A stretch of 64,000 nt of DNA from Ophiura sarsii (GCA_035610835.1 CM069459.1:59799817-59863816), one strand, 5' to 3'. Positions 1 through 10,712 are shown, counted from the first letter of the stretch. The notes: a model not told the origin generated them from the letters alone. Numbers and translations: made by a program.

Positions 1-68
1 AGTTAGGAGAAAGCTACATACATGTACTTCATTGAGATATTTCTAAATACAGAGTTTTTATTTTTGCT

Positions 69-125
69 CCCCCCCCCCCCCCCACCTCCCCCCCCCCCCC
101 CCCCCCCCCCCCCACCTCCCTCCCC
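69..125. repeat. poly-C tract
   Basis: Almost pure C with two short ACCT interruptions. It is simple-sequence DNA; the glycine-rich open frame read on the opposite strand is an artefact of it. Confidence 0.9.
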
Positions 126-203
126 CGGAAAAACTTAGCTACGCAACTGAGCGCCAGCCAATCATCTCCCAATGCCCAAAACAAATTTACACCACTGCCC
201 CCC

Positions 204-789
204 CCACCTCGTAGAATTAGGTGATTTGCAATAAACCAACATATCCAACTGCTGCCCCCAATTGTACTGAGAAGCACCTTGTCCCCCACTCAAACACCGT
301 TCCACCTCCTAGAATTAGGTGATTTGCAATAAACCAACATATCCCACTACTGCTACCAATTGTATTGGGAAAGCACCTTGCCCCCGACTCACACACCAGG
401 GTTAGCGCTGACCTGCAGATTTAAGGGGTCCAAATCGAGAAAACTTGGGGTCCAGCAGGTATCTAAACTACACAAAATTAGAAATTTAAGGGGTCCAAAC
501 TAGTCCAAACTGTCAATCTTGGACCCCTGGACTCCTTAATGTCACACCTCCTCCCACCTCCTAGAATTATTAAGTGATTTGCAATAAACCAACATCCCAC
601 TGCTGCCATCAGTTGTATTGAAAAGCACCCTTGACCCCCCCCCCCCCCCCACCCCTACTCACACACCCTTCCACCTCCTAGAATTAGGTGATTTGCAATA
701 AACCAACAGATCCCACTGCTGGCGCCAATTGTACTGAGAAGCACCTTGTCCCCCACTCCCTTCCACCTCATAGAATTAGGTGATTTGCT
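204..789. repeat. ~92-117 bp tandem repeat, 4-5 copies
   Basis: The phrase CCACCTCCTAGAATTAGG followed by GTGATTTGCAATAAACC recurs at about 204, 303, 554, 671 and, truncated, 763. Each unit ends in a C-rich stretch of variable length, which explains most of the spacing differences. A block of about 150 bp (403-550) built around AAGGGGTCCAAA repeats interrupts the array between copies two and three. No coding potential is visible. Confidence 0.85.
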
Positions 790-877
790 AATATTTTGAG
801 TCACTTTTCGCCTTGCGGGAAAATTGTCTGGAAAAAGTGGTGGGTGGGGGGGGGGGGGGGGGGGGGTAGAGTTAAGA
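788..877. mobile_element. 3' end fragment of the TTAACCC-type element
   Basis: TCACTTTTCGCCTTGCGGG, AATTGTCTGGAAAAAGTGG, a poly-G run and TAGAGTTAA reproduce the right end of the element at 907-1169. The left part is missing. Confidence 0.6.
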
Positions 878-906
878 AGGTTTTTTTCTTCTTTTTTCTT
901 CAACAT

Positions 907-1169
907 TTAAACCCTAACCCTAACCCTACAATATACCACAATATACCACAACGGAATTTGTTCGTATCAACCAGCGTGGAAGTTTTTCGCTGAAAAAAAT
1001 GGGCCCAGCCTATATACTTGGGGCAGTAGCCTTGACACTCGTGGTGTACTGGAAAATCCAAGACCCGGAGGTCCTGGTTCAAATCCCGGGGAGGTCACAG
1101 CGATATTTTGTATCACTTTTGCCTTGCGAACAAATTGTCTGAAAAAGTGGGGGGTAGAGTTAGGGTTAA
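907..1169. mobile_element. TTAACCC-type MITE/SINE-like element, copy 1
   Basis: The element starts with TTAAACCCTAACCCTAACCC and ends with GAGTTAGGGTTAAA, so its ends are inverted repeats of a telomere-like hexamer. Inside is a stretch resembling the 3' half of a tRNA, with a pol III B-box-like GGTTCAAATCC at 1076-1086. Related copies lie at 15089-15282 and 34592-34869. It has no coding capacity. Whether it moves as a MITE, or as a SINE that acquired these ends, is undecided. Confidence 0.65.
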
Positions 1170-1821
1170 AGATACACTGTTTCAAACCCTCTTGCATCGT
1201 TAAAGATACACTGTTTCAAACCCTCTCGCATCATTAATATTTACATTGTTGTTATCAGCAATTGTTTCAGTTGTTTTGGTGTCAAAATCTTCGTTATTGT
1301 TCAGTTAACCAGCAATAAATAAATAAATGGTTATTCGCCATGAACTTTGTCATTTCCGGTCCACCCGATTGCCGCTTTTTCAAACACTGTTTATGGGTGG
1401 GGTGGACCTGAGATGAGGTATATTCGTCTCGGGGTGGACAAGCCCAATTTTTGTTATTACTACAATGAAACATGAACATGAAGCCAAAAACTAAAGAAAA
1501 TGACAGCCCCTTATTCTGCAGTTTCAAAACAACAAAAATTGTCCTTATTTATTTATTATACTTGGATTTCTGTTGATTTGCAAAACAATTCTAACATTTT
1601 TGCATGGTTGACACTTTATTAACCTCCCTTAGGCCTTATAATCTGAAACGATTATTTCAGTTATAATAATTGGTCTCCCGCTTATATGCCTGATCCAGGG
1701 GCAATATCCTTACACTAGTACAGGAAAACCCATACGTGAACAACAACTGATGACCAAATTAATCCAAGTACATGACTTGTTGCACGACAATCATAGAAAA
1801 AATGTGTTCGAACACTCACCC
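1170..1821. other. non-coding stretch
   Basis: It begins with a 34-bp direct repeat (1166-1199 and 1200-1233). Beyond that no exon, RNA gene or repeat family is recognised. Confidence 0.5.
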
Positions 1822-2185
1822 TAAGGCCAAAAAAAAAAATTGACTTGCCCTTTCAGAGCCAGAGTCTGGGTCGGACGGTCGGATTTTTTTTGTTTTTTGT
1901 TTTGTTTTTGATTTTGTAAAATTTAAACAGGGAGATACTACACAAAAAATACGTTTTAAAGATTTTTTTTTTTTTTAAATTAATTTTTAAACAAGCAGAT
2001 ACTACTCAAAAGCACGTTTTCGTCTTTCTTTATTGTTATGTGCTCCTTTAAAAAATAAAAAATAAATAATAATTATTATTATTAATTTTTTTTTACTTTG
2101 AAAAAAAAGAAAAATAGCGACCCTAGATTTCCGAAAATTTGGGTCGGTCGGAAAGGGCAAGTCAACTTTTTTTGTTGTTGGCCTA
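1822..2185. mobile_element. AAGGCC-type MITE, copy A
   Basis: The left end TAAGGCCAAAAAAAAAAATT, then GACTTGCCCTTTC and GGTCGGACGGTCGG, is mirrored at the right end by GGTCGGTCGG, GGGCAAGTC and TTGGCCTA. The AT-rich middle holds GGGAGATACTACACAAAA, which serves as the unoccupied counterpart of the insertion site at 42161-45045. Related copies are at 31850-32236, 38072-38424, 42067-45293 and 45553-45800. Confidence 0.8.
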
Positions 2186-2327
2186 ATTGCCATGCTTATT
2201 GGACACACTATTTAAGTCACATGAAAATCGAAACTTGTTTCTGGTAGCCTGAAGTATCCTTCCTCATATCCCTCCCCCAACCCACGGATCAATTTTGCGA
2301 GGCCCTAAGCTGATGGTGGGCAAATTG

Positions 2328-2657
2328 CAGGGCTGTCAACTTTTGGGATTTGCTGGGATGGAGAGATACAGACTCCAAAAAAACCATGCACATTTTTTTT
2401 TTGCCGCCAGCAGCTGAAATCTTGATAAGTGGGGTGGGGGGGGGGGAATTAGCGATGATGTTTTTCTCAAATCCGCACGAAAATTGCATGGTCAAAATCG
2501 CAAATGTACTGACGGAAGCTAGTATAAAGGTGTTGATAAACATTTTAATTGAGGTAATTTTGATGAGGCGGGAGATTTCATATGCTAGGCGGGAGTGCGG
2601 GAGAAAGAGTGTCTAGGCGGGAGACTCCCGCCTAATGTGGGAGAGTTGACAGCCCTG
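2328..2657. mobile_element. hAT-like MITE with CAGGGCTGTCAAC ends
   Basis: The ends CAGGGCTGTCAACTTTTGGG and GGAGAGTTGACAGCCCTG are inverted repeats. The element is flanked by AAATTG on both sides (2322-2327 and 2658-2663). The CAG..CTG termini suit a hAT-type element, although the visible target duplication is 6 rather than 8 bp. Small open frames inside are not genes. Confidence 0.75.
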
Positions 2658-2786
2658 AAATTGTGAGATCCAACATTGATCAGAGGAAAAGGGGAACACT
2701 TTACATTACACCTACCAAGTGTTCGAACAATATTTTCTAACATTGTAGCCTTAGTAAGCTGCCTTACACACTGAATAAGGCCCAGA

Positions 2787-3127
2787 GGGGTACTCAGATA
2801 TTTTGTTGGTAGGATGTTGTGCTGCCAGCAAAATGAAAATGGACCCAAACAATTATCAATTTTCAGGGGAAATGGACCCATGTTTACCAGAAACCCATAA
2901 TGTTCCTATATATTTCACAGATTTTGCTCATTTTTTGGCGAAAATAGCCAAATTAAAGGCATATTATGTGATTTTTCCAGGAGGCGCTTTCTATTCATGA
3001 TTTATCTTAGCAAGATTTTCTTGCAGATTTAAATTTCTGATCATAAATCATAAATATATTCTGAGTTACAGAGCGATATGTTTTTTAGGGTGAATTTAGA
3101 GTGAAAATTATATCGCTCTTTAAACCA
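2787..3127. mobile_element. fragments of two repeat families
   Basis: Positions 2787-2955 match the right half of the GGGGTACTCAGATA-type element seen complete at 39219-39503. Positions 2957-3127 (GCATATTATGTGATTTTTCC, GATTTATGATCAGAAA-like, TTACAGAGCGATA) match the family at 22860-23160. Neither is complete here. Confidence 0.55.
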
Positions 3128-4500
3128 TAAAAAAAGATGGCTGTGTAAGTGTATGCCATGGTGCAGTTATGCTCCGTGGCAAACGAGCGACAACCCTTGA
3201 CACACTTACCAGGTTTAACAAAACTTTAATCCTGTTTCACAAATTAGCCCTGATTAGTCAATTGATACTTGAGCTCTCTCAGCCAATGAACGAGCTGGTC
3301 AACGACCTACGGGTCGACCCGTTCATCTATTGTTTGAGCTGATACTGATAAGGAATAGTCGATATCTAGACAAAATAGGGGTGTTTGTTAAGAAATAGGC
3401 CCCATAGTAGTTGAAGCAAATGGACTTATTATATAGAAGTCCATGATTAGAGATAGATGGAACCATTATTGTTTAGAATTAGTATTATCTAAAATATCTA
3501 CAATTTAAATGAATAATTCTTATTTGTTTAATATTTCAAATTCTGGCACTTGTTTTATAAATAGATATGTATTTTATACCTATTTATACCCAACACATAA
3601 TACTGTAAAACGACTTAATTTTGCTAGCAATTTAATTTCACGATACGGTCCAATTCACCAAATTAATTTGCTTTCAATTATATTATATTATTTTTATATT
3701 ATTTATCAATGGTTTTAGCCTACTGAAAGATCATAAGAATTTGTAAAATTAAATTGCCCCCAATATATTAATGCTAAATTCACTAAATTTAGTTGCCATG
3801 AAATTAAAATGTTTTACTAATATGTCCCAATTAGTCCCAAGAAGCGCCATCCGTAGGTTTTCAATACAACAATGTCCATGGGTGTGTAAGCCACCATCCC
3901 TCACCAAAAATGGTAGGGCCAATCGATAAGGTCGATCTCTCTCACACGCACGGTCCGCTGATCGCTAAATTTGACTGGTTAGTTTGTGATGAGTAGTGGA
4001 AATATAGGTTTGTTGAAGAGTCTATGGTACTGCTTTCTCAAGGTCCTAGAATATCAAACAAAGGCTTGAGATGTAAAGTGGGCCGCCCTCTTTATACATC
4101 CGCCCGATCGAAATTGATACGTCAAGTGGTTTTTATATAGCGATGAAAACAGTGAGGGCGAGTTTTTGAGAAAGATGACAGGTTTTGCCATTGACTTAAT
4201 GTGGCAAATTTAGACACGGCAATAAAGAGACCACAAAAGTCGAGATATAGTCCTAATAAAAGTGGCGATGGTACTAAGTTCTCGTTAACCTAAACCCATA
4301 TAAATTAAATATGTTATATTTAAAAGTATAAACTTGTATTAACCGTCCGATTGAGACTAATCGGTCGGTTAGTTTTCATGATATAACTGAAAACAATCTG
4401 TCCCTATTCGAATTGCATGTGAACTCTGTGCGCGCAGCGGGTCAATAATACTTCAATTACAAGCGCACTGTACTGTGTTCAATGGTAAAACGGACAGTAA
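3128..4500. other. AT-rich non-coding stretch
   Basis: No exon with plausible splice sites, RNA gene or complete repeat was recognised. The 69-residue open frame at 3509-3718 is AT-driven and matches no family known to me. Confidence 0.5.
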
Positions 4501-4504
4501 CTGC

Positions 4505-4925
4505 AAGATGCGTCGTTCTTTAAAAGTCCCCAATGAAAACATGCAGTGGTAGGGTATACTAAAGGAACTCCAAAAAGATCACATAATATGCCTTTAAGGA
4601 TTTTAGACCCATAAATGGCATTGAAAAAGGATCATCCGAGGGGTAGGCCTACAGTCCCCATTGAAAACATGCAGTGGTAGGGTATACTAAAGGAACTCCC
4701 AGTTACCAGAGGGTAAAAAATGGGACCCTATTTGGCTGCACATCCCCGTATCCCCATATCCACAAGTACCGCCTCTCCCCCCACACCCCCCCCCCCCCAC
4801 CCCCGGGAATAAAGCATGAGGCAGCTATTTTTACATACAATGTAAAAAGTAACAGCAAAACAATTGCTGCCTTGTGATTTATTATTCCGTATAAGACCTA
4901 TGACTGAGGATATTGCCCCCTGCAG
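4505..4925. repeat. short dispersed repeats
   Basis: A ~47 bp phrase (AGTCCCCATTGAAAACATGC, then AGTGGTAGGGTATACTAAAG) occurs at about 4525 and 4652, and again at about 5957. At 4805-4925 lies an inverted repeat (AATAAAGCATGAGGCAGC and GCTGCCTTGTGATTTATT) followed by GAGGATATTGCC. It is related to the foldback at 52406-52552. Confidence 0.55.
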
Positions 4926-5700
4926 GTAAATAAATAAACTAAATAAATAAAATCAAAATACTTTATGTAACTAGTAACTTCTAAGTAAAGTAGTAGAGGC
5001 CATTATACTATAGGCACTAAAATAGCCTAATTACATTGTATACTACTGAACAGTACTGGGCCGGCTTACTTTCATGACTTTCACCTGTCCTCACTGCACT
5101 GCAGTGCAACTGCAGCGAAAACCATTCACTCGAATCTTTTTAGCACTATAGTATAATATACAGAACTGTGCAGCCGTTCATAAACATTGAATGCTATAAC
5201 TTATAAGAAATACTTAAAATATAAATGGTTATCTTACCGGTTGTTGGATGAGCTCTGGCCATCCTTTTTTGCAGTATTTACTATCTATCTAAAATGTAAA
5301 CAAAGCAAAGCCGATCAGCTGCACAGATTTTTTTCCCCATTCATTGCATGCATTGACGCGTGTTAAACTGCACAAGGCGAAGTGTATCAATCAATCACAG
5401 ACCATGTGTAGACTATTTGCCAGGCGTTTTGTGATTATCATGTGTAAACCATAATTCTGCGGTGCAAATATGTTAGTTTAGGCGACGGGAGAAAAACCCT
5501 GTTCTACGGAGTACGGACAGACTTTTTTCTCGAATTTTCAACAAAAATAAATTGAGACAATTTTGGAGACATTTTAGATTTAAAAAGAAATATTGTAGAA
5601 AATTCTCCCCAAATTCCCTGATGTCTATAAAAAAGAAACCATCCACAAAAAACGCCCAAACTACCCGTTTGCCCGTAGAGTAGCTTGAGGGGGTGTTTTT
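4926..5700. other. non-coding stretch with no recognised feature
   Basis: The sequence is mostly single-copy within the window. One - strand ATG followed after 25 nt by a good donor (5262 down to 5238) is discussed among the rejected items. Confidence 0.4.
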
Positions 5701-5714
5701 TTGTCACAAAGTGG

Positions 5715-6420
5715 TTCGAATTACTGGACATTACACTTATATAAACTTGGTTTTTCAATCGAAAAACCCAGTTTTTCAACGCGGAAAGTAAAATAATTAG
5801 AAAAACTTGTTTTTTCAAAATGATAAACCAAGTTTTTCAAATTATTAATTGGACAATACACTTTTAGATAAACTTGGTTTTTCGATCAAAAAACCAAGAT
5901 TTTCTCCAGCCAACTGAAAATCTTGGTGTAATTGTATGGGTCGTTCTATAAAAGTCCCCATTGAAGACATGCAGTGTAAGGGTATACTAAAGGAACTACA
6001 AGTTTTTTGCCGGAGAAAAACTTGGCTTTTCAATCGATAAACTTTGTTTTTCAGCGGCAGGCCCAATGTCCAGTAACTTGAAAAACCAAGTTGTTTGCCA
6101 ATAAACCAAGTTTATCGTTTGAAAATCCAAGTTTTTCAAGTGAAAATCCAGTTTTCTCATAAAACTTGGTTTATCAATTGAAAAACAAGTTTGACAGCTA
6201 GGCAAAAAACTTGGTTTTTCAAATGAAAAACAAGATTATGGATTTGAAAAACCAAGATTTTCAGTTGGGTGGAGAAAATCTTGGTTTTTCGATCGAAAAA
6301 ACCAAGTTTTTCAACGCGGAACGGAAAATAATTAGAAAACTTGAACTTTGTTTATCAAAATGATAAACTTTGTTTTCGGCGAAAAACTTGGTTTTTCGAG
6401 TTACTGGACATTGGGCCTGC
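5715..6420. repeat. cluster of short AACTTGGTTTTTC hairpins
   Basis: Variants of AAACTTGGTTTTTC and its complement GAAAAACCAAGTTT recur well over ten times in both orientations, mostly 15-40 bp apart. Several form immediate hairpins around CAATCG or GATCGA. A longer direct repeat including TTTTTCAACGCGGAA occurs at about 5774 and 6308. The phrase TTACTGGACATT(GGGCCTGCC) lies at both outer edges and, inverted, at about 6058-6078. There is no protein-like reading frame. It may be a degenerated foldback element. Confidence 0.7.
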
Positions 6421-6823
6421 CATAGCCGTCTGTTACCTGTGCGGTGATTGCAAAAAGGAGCATGGTGCTGAAAACAGCCAGTAACGACTGGATTAGAGAT
6501 TATGATTAGGGCCGATCTCGAAATGCCCCTGTGCAAAATCAATCAATTAAAAGAACCCAAGAAAACCTGATCAAGGGAAAGTAAATACGCTAGCCGCATA
6601 AACCGCTGCTGGTGAACTAAACATATTGCCACGTAAATTTAGTTAAAACGCGTATGTTTTGACAAAAAAATTTACAAGATGCAGACGCATATGGTATGTT
6701 ACATAATTTCTGTTAAATATTGATCATCTACCAAATTATCTGTATAGATTCGGTAGAAAATTAGCAGTTTCGAAAGCTGACGTGTTGTTGTAGTTGCAAA
6801 ATTCGGAACCGTTTTCAACACAA
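6421..6823. other. non-coding stretch
   Basis: Nothing recognised between the hairpin cluster and the LINE 3' tail. Confidence 0.5.
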
Positions 6824-6863
6824 CACTTACACTTACACTTACACTTAAGGTTTGATGGAATAT

Positions 6864-7025
6864 TTAGATTAGGCTGTTAGCCTTTTTGATTCCATATCGT
6901 ACTTCGTTCCAATGTTTATCTAGTCAATTTTTGAAAGAGTTTACTGTCTCAGCATTGACCACCTCTCTTGTCTTGGTAGCTCGTTCCATTGATTGATGAC
7001 TCTCATTGTGTCGTGAAGTAGTCCA
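6864..7025 (-). pseudogene. LINE C-terminal fragment
   Basis: Read on the - strand this gives RVINQWNELP, then after a frameshift a segment close to VVNAETVNSFKN and LDKHWNEVRYGIKKANSLI, then a stop. This is the usual C-terminal sequence of CR1-type ORF2 proteins. It belongs with the RT frame upstream and was cut off from it by the insertion at about 7026-7600. Confidence 0.75.
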
Positions 7026-7636
7026 TGCAGTACCCATATCCATGATATGGGTACATGTTCAAGCAACTCTGTAAAGTGGAACCAGAACTGTGACTTGAAC
7101 TGTGACCCTCTAAAAGTGACTAATTTACATAAATAATTAATGTCTAAATTCTGTTTTTACGGATATAACGGACATATTTAACTTAACATTTTAGTGTTCA
7201 CTTGGCTCTTGACCAATATGTATCTATTATTTGGATGAAATTCAATCCGGTAGCCTTGCACAGAAAAATAAAAACCTAATTGAGTAATTGACCTCGTGTT
7301 GTTGTTTCTTTCAAAATGGCCGACAAAAATGTGATTTTGTGTTTTATACCCTGTTTTCTTGCTAGTGCCTATATAAAAAATGCCAATGCGACTTTTCAGA
7401 ACACTTTTGCTAGCTCTTAATTTCATAGCAATGCCATGACTAAATAGTGAACATTCAAGGACAACTTTGATTCTCCAAACAGGTGAGTGGGACATAAAAA
7501 CGGAGGATTTTCAGGTTCCTAAATTTTCTGTCTAGAACGGTTCCTTTCAACATATGGCATTGAGCCGATACCCAAATCATAGATTTGGTATCTATCGAGA
7601 CTAATTGTGAAGAAGTTTTTCCTGCAGTTGAGGTTC

Positions 7637-9022
7637 TTACTTATGTAGTGCCGGCTTATAAACTTTCAATTGATGTCCTCTTGTGGTGTGTGTTGCTTGG
7701 GCCGGAGTGAAGAAGTCTGATGGGTCGACTTTCTCAAGCTGCTTCAAAATCTTGAATGTCTCGATGAGATCTCCTCTAGTTCTTCTCTTCTCCAATGATA
7801 TGATGCCTAAGCTTGTCATTCTGTCTTCATAAGTAAGGTGTCTTAGTTGGGGTACCATCTTGGTTGCTCTCCTTTGAATCCTTTCCAAGGCGATGATGTC
7901 TTTTTTAAGGTATGGGCACCAAGCCTGGACACAATATTCTAGATGAGGTCGGACGTACGATTTGTATAGCACTTTGAAGCTATTGTTGTCAAAGTATCTG
8001 AATGTTCTCTTTACTACTCGTAGACAGTTCATGGCTCGAACCGCTGCTTTGGCACACTGCTTACTGGGTTTGCAGTCCTGGGTGAACACCACTCCTAAAT
8101 CCTTTTCTTCCTTAGTTTCTTCTAGTGGTATGTTGTTCAGGTGGTAGCTTGCTCCGGTGTTATCATAACCTAGGTGCATTTTCTTGCATTTCTTGGCGTT
8201 GAATCTAAGCAGCCATGTGTCTGACCAGGTGTGGAGTAGATCTAGGTCTTTTTGTAGATTGAGTCTGTCGTTGTCGTTGTTGATCGTGCGGTATATCTTA
8301 GTATCATCTGCGAACATTGATATTTCAGAGCTTATGTTGTCTGGCAGGTCGTTTATGAATAAAACAAATAATAGTGGTCCCAGAACAGATCCTTGAGGAA
8401 CGCCGCTGAGTACGTCTGCCCATTCTGAGTCCGTTCCCCGGACACTCACTTTCTGTTTCCTATTGGTGAGGAACTCTTCTATCCAGTGTAATATATTACC
8501 TCCTATGCCATACGCCTGTAACTTGTTGATTAGTCTTCTGTGCGGTACTGTATCAAATGCTTTAGCAAAGTCCAAGTAGATGACGTCGATCCCGCTTCCT
8601 TCGTCTAGTCCGGCTGTTATTGTGTCTAAGCTGGTAAGAAGATTTGTGAGGCAAGACCGACCTTTCATGAATCCATGCTGCCTAGTCGTCAGTACGTCAC
8701 ATTTCTCCAGGTAGTTGATCATGGCATCTTTTATGATTGACTCTAGTACTTTACACGGTACCGATGTTAGACTGACTGGTCTATAATTTTCTGCCTTCAT
8801 TCTTGCTCCTTTCTTAAAGATGGGTGTCACTCTGGCTTTCTTCCAGTCTTCGGGTAGTCTTCCCTCTTTCAGTGATTTCTGGAAGATGAGGTGAAGTGGA
8901 ACTGAAAGCTCATCGGCGCATTCTCGAAGTACATTTGGATGCACTCCATCCATGCCTGGTGATTTATCCGGTTTCAGATCACGTAGTTTCTTGGCCACAT
9001 CTTCTTGTGTGAAAATGTCCAC
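7637..9022 (-). CDS. LINE reverse transcriptase (partial ORF2)
   Basis: A 461-residue open frame of a non-LTR retrotransposon reverse transcriptase. It copies element RNA into DNA at a nicked target. Visible motifs in order: SPGMDG (21-26), NYRPVSLTS (79-87), YLDFAKAFDTVPH (149-161) with the first catalytic aspartate, SGVPQGSVLGP (206-216), FADD (237-240) with the catalytic aspartate pair, then thumb and connection sequence with RRATKMVPQLR. The frame stops early at LHK. Shifting by one base continues as KNLNCRKNFFT, the normal CR1 sequence, so one frameshift ended the frame. The N-terminal endonuclease is missing; the ATG at 9022 is simply the first in the surviving frame. CR1 assignment rests on the GVPQGSVLGP/FADD context and the 3' tail. 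Intact catalytic motifs suggest a fairly recent insertion, but the copy is immobile. The + strand open frames inside it are shadows. Confidence 0.9.
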   Translation of the reverse strand: MDIFTQEDVAKKLRDLKPDKSPGMDGVHPNVLRECADELSVPLHLIFQKSLKEGRLPEDWKKARVTPIFKKGARMKAENYRPVSLTSVPCKVLESIIKDAMINYLEKCDVLTTRQHGFMKGRSCLTNLLTSLDTITAGLDEGSGIDVIYLDFAKAFDTVPHRRLINKLQAYGIGGNILHWIEEFLTNRKQKVSVRGTDSEWADVLSGVPQGSVLGPLLFVLFINDLPDNISSEISMFADDTKIYRTINNDNDRLNLQKDLDLLHTWSDTWLLRFNAKKCKKMHLGYDNTGASYHLNNIPLEETKEEKDLGVVFTQDCKPSKQCAKAAVRAMNCLRVVKRTFRYFDNNSFKVLYKSYVRPHLEYCVQAWCPYLKKDIIALERIQRRATKMVPQLRHLTYEDRMTSLGIISLEKRRTRGDLIETFKILKQLEKVDPSDFFTPAQATHTTRGHQLKVYKPALHK

Positions 9023-9030
9023 TTTTACAG

Positions 9031-9211
9031 TAGGGTAAAGTCGCCAGTTTTCGGTCAGCGCCTATTTTCGGTCACTTCGCCCAAATCGTGTAATGAAAAT
9101 GACTTTGTCATTAAAAACTGACAGCTAATAAACCGCCGCATTTAGTTGATGCCTGGTATTGCGTAAGTGACTGAAAATAGGCGCTGACCGAAAACTGGCG
9201 ACTTTACCCTA
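9031..9211. mobile_element. TAGGGTAAAGTCGCC-type MITE, complete
   Basis: Inverted terminal repeats of about 47 bp with one mismatch (9031-9077 against 9165-9211) begin TAGGGTAAAGTCGCCAGTTT. The sequence can be read as TA target duplications around GGGTAAAGTC ends. The 87-bp centre contains GACTTTGTCATTAAAAACTG. A fragment of the same family is at 21828-21957. It sits exactly at the truncated 5' edge of the LINE. Confidence 0.9.
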
Positions 9212-9467
9212 TCTGTATCTGTATCTGTCGGATACTGCGACAAACTCCACACATGGGATATAAACGTCACAGCTCTCTGCCACCTAGAGAGATGAGATTT
9301 TGTGTACAGGTTAACAGACCCAGGATGATCCCCTACTCTTTACGATAAGGCCTGCAACTATTTAACATGTTCAGGGTGAGCGTCTGAATACACGGAACCA
9401 ACGGCTTAACGTGACTACTTCGAACCACGGCGCAACTGACATTCACTGTATAGACCTGCACGTTATC

Positions 9468-9506
9468 TACCCCATTCGCTGTGTATAATACACAGCGAAT
9501 GGGGTA
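9468..9506. repeat. near-perfect 39-bp palindrome
   Basis: CTACCCCATTCGCTGTGTAT is followed at once by its reverse complement, giving a strong hairpin with almost no loop. It could be an extreme internal-deletion derivative of an inverted-repeat transposon. Confidence 0.85.
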
Positions 9507-9641
9507 GAGGAGAAATTCTACAATTAAATAGATCATCAGCTAACCACGGAAAGAAGATCCGATAAACTAACCTAATTGAATTAAGACTTGATTGTAGAAT
9601 TTCTGACCTAGATAGGAACTTTTTGGGATGAACAAAGAATC

Positions 9642-9830
9642 ACATAAAGGGTGAAAAAATTAAGTGGTTTCAAGGCGACTTGAACCCACGATCACCTGTG
9701 ATTGAAAGAATATTCCCGACCGACGATCAGCGCGCTAGACCGCTCGGCCACCTCTACCTCTATATTGTTTTAAAGAATTTACAAAATTATTAAAATGCTC
9801 AAATTATTATTTTTCCCCATGAGTAACCAG
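9642..9830 (-). mobile_element. tRNA(Leu/Ser)-derived SINE-like element
   Basis: On the - strand GAGGTGGCCGAGCGGTCTAG (A-box at 9750-9740) and GTGGGTTCAAGTCGCC (B-box at 9690-9680) have the spacing and D-arm of a long-variable-arm tRNA, most like tRNA-Leu or tRNA-Ser. The acceptor strands do not pair, so it is not a working tRNA gene. The 3' flank ends in TTTTTTCACCCTTTATGTG. Similar tails occur at about 10905 and 11860. Confidence 0.7.
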
Positions 9831-10139
9831 TAATCAAAAAAAAAAAAAAAAAATCTTTTTTTTTTTCCAATTTTTTTCCCAAACATTTTGGCGCCCGTTG
9901 CTTTCCTAGCCTGTTTAGCGGTGCATGTAACTCTAGTACCGTTTCATATAGATTTCGGCTCCTTGTTGACATCTATATTCTGTCCATTTCTATTACAAAA
10001 GGCTGACCTCTCTGGTATCTACAAAGAATAAAACGGACCTTTTCCAATTCGTTTTTAATTTTTTTTATGACATTTTCATACTATCATTTATCAATACAAA
10101 GGTCAATAAATTATTCATTGTGGGTGTAAATGAGTTTAA
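9831..10139. other. non-coding, A/T-run rich
   Basis: It holds an A-run and a T-run near 9840-9870; nothing else was recognised. Confidence 0.5.
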
Positions 10140-10496
10140 AGGTAGATGACCCGATCACATTCCGATTTTCAACTTGAAGTTTTCTATTCTACATGAAAGG
10201 TCATCCTTAAAAAAGTCGTGTTCCAAAGTTTGAGTTGCATAGCTCTAATGGTTCTTATTTTACACGCACAAGATGCTGTGAACTGTACCCATTGAGTAGT
10301 ACACAAACTATATCGGTGGTATACCACCATTCGCGGTAATTCGACGTTATTTCATCGATTTCTCCGTAATTATACCGATTTAGGCCGTCAAATTTCAGTA
10401 TGATGATGAGAAAAATATGAGCTTTCATATGATATGAAAATCTCCGTATGTTTGAAATAATTCTGTGTTACGAAAATGTGATCGGGTCATCTACCT
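10140..10496. mobile_element. MITE with AGGTAGATGACCCG ends and TTAA duplication
   Basis: Perfect 22-bp inverted terminal repeats begin AGGTAGATGACCCGATCACA. TTAA flanks both ends (10136-10139 and 10497-10500). A TTAA target points to piggyBac- or Kolobok-type mobilisation. No coding frame is present. Confidence 0.88.
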
Positions 10497-10503
10497 TTAA
10501 ATG

Positions 10504-10712
10504 GTATTTTATAAAAACGGCCCCTGGTTCCACCAAAACGGCCCCTGGTTCATGACAAAACCCAGTGAACCAGGGGCCGTTATGTGTATGAAAAATGATA
10601 TTTTTTAGCTTAAAATGGCAAAATTGTCTTAAAGGGGGCTCTGCCCCCTTGGACCCCCGCCAGGGGCTCTGCCCCCTGGACCCCCCTCAGGGGCTCCGCC
10701 CCCTGGACCCTT
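10504..10712. repeat. GGCCCCTGGTTC inverted repeats and GGGGCTCTGCCCCC tandem units
   Basis: AACGGCCCCTGGTTCA occurs in two direct copies and is mirrored by TGAACCAGGGGCCGTT about 30 bp later. At 10634-10712 follow about three ~28-bp units of the form GGGGCTCTGCCCCCTGGACC, each internally self-complementary. This GC-rich patch stands out from its AT-rich surroundings. Confidence 0.75.

Larger units (their letters stand above)
6824..9030 (-). mobile_element. CR1-like LINE, 5'-truncated and interrupted
   Basis: Read on the - strand, a reverse-transcriptase frame (9022-7637) is followed by the C-terminal region (7026-6864) and a (AAGTGT)n-type tail at 6847-6824. Such a short tandem 3' tail is typical of CR1/L2-group LINEs. 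The C-terminal region is separated from the RT frame by about 570 bp of unrelated sequence (about 7026-7600). GTGAAGTAG and GTGAAGAAG at the two junctions suggest a target-site duplication. The endonuclease domain and 5' end are absent, and the 5' side abuts the MITE at 9031. Confidence 0.85.

Noticed and set aside
907..926. Telomere-like (CCCTAA)n
   Set aside because: Only three units, and it is the end of a dispersed element with copies at 15089 and 34592, so not a chromosome end.
5238..5262. Possible first exon on the - strand: ATG, eight codons, then a GTAAGA donor
   Set aside because: A plausible start and donor, but no matching downstream exon was recognised at lower coordinates and eight codons carry no family signal.
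7962..8396. Two + strand open frames of 61 and 70 codons
   Set aside because: Shadows of the LINE reverse transcriptase on the - strand.
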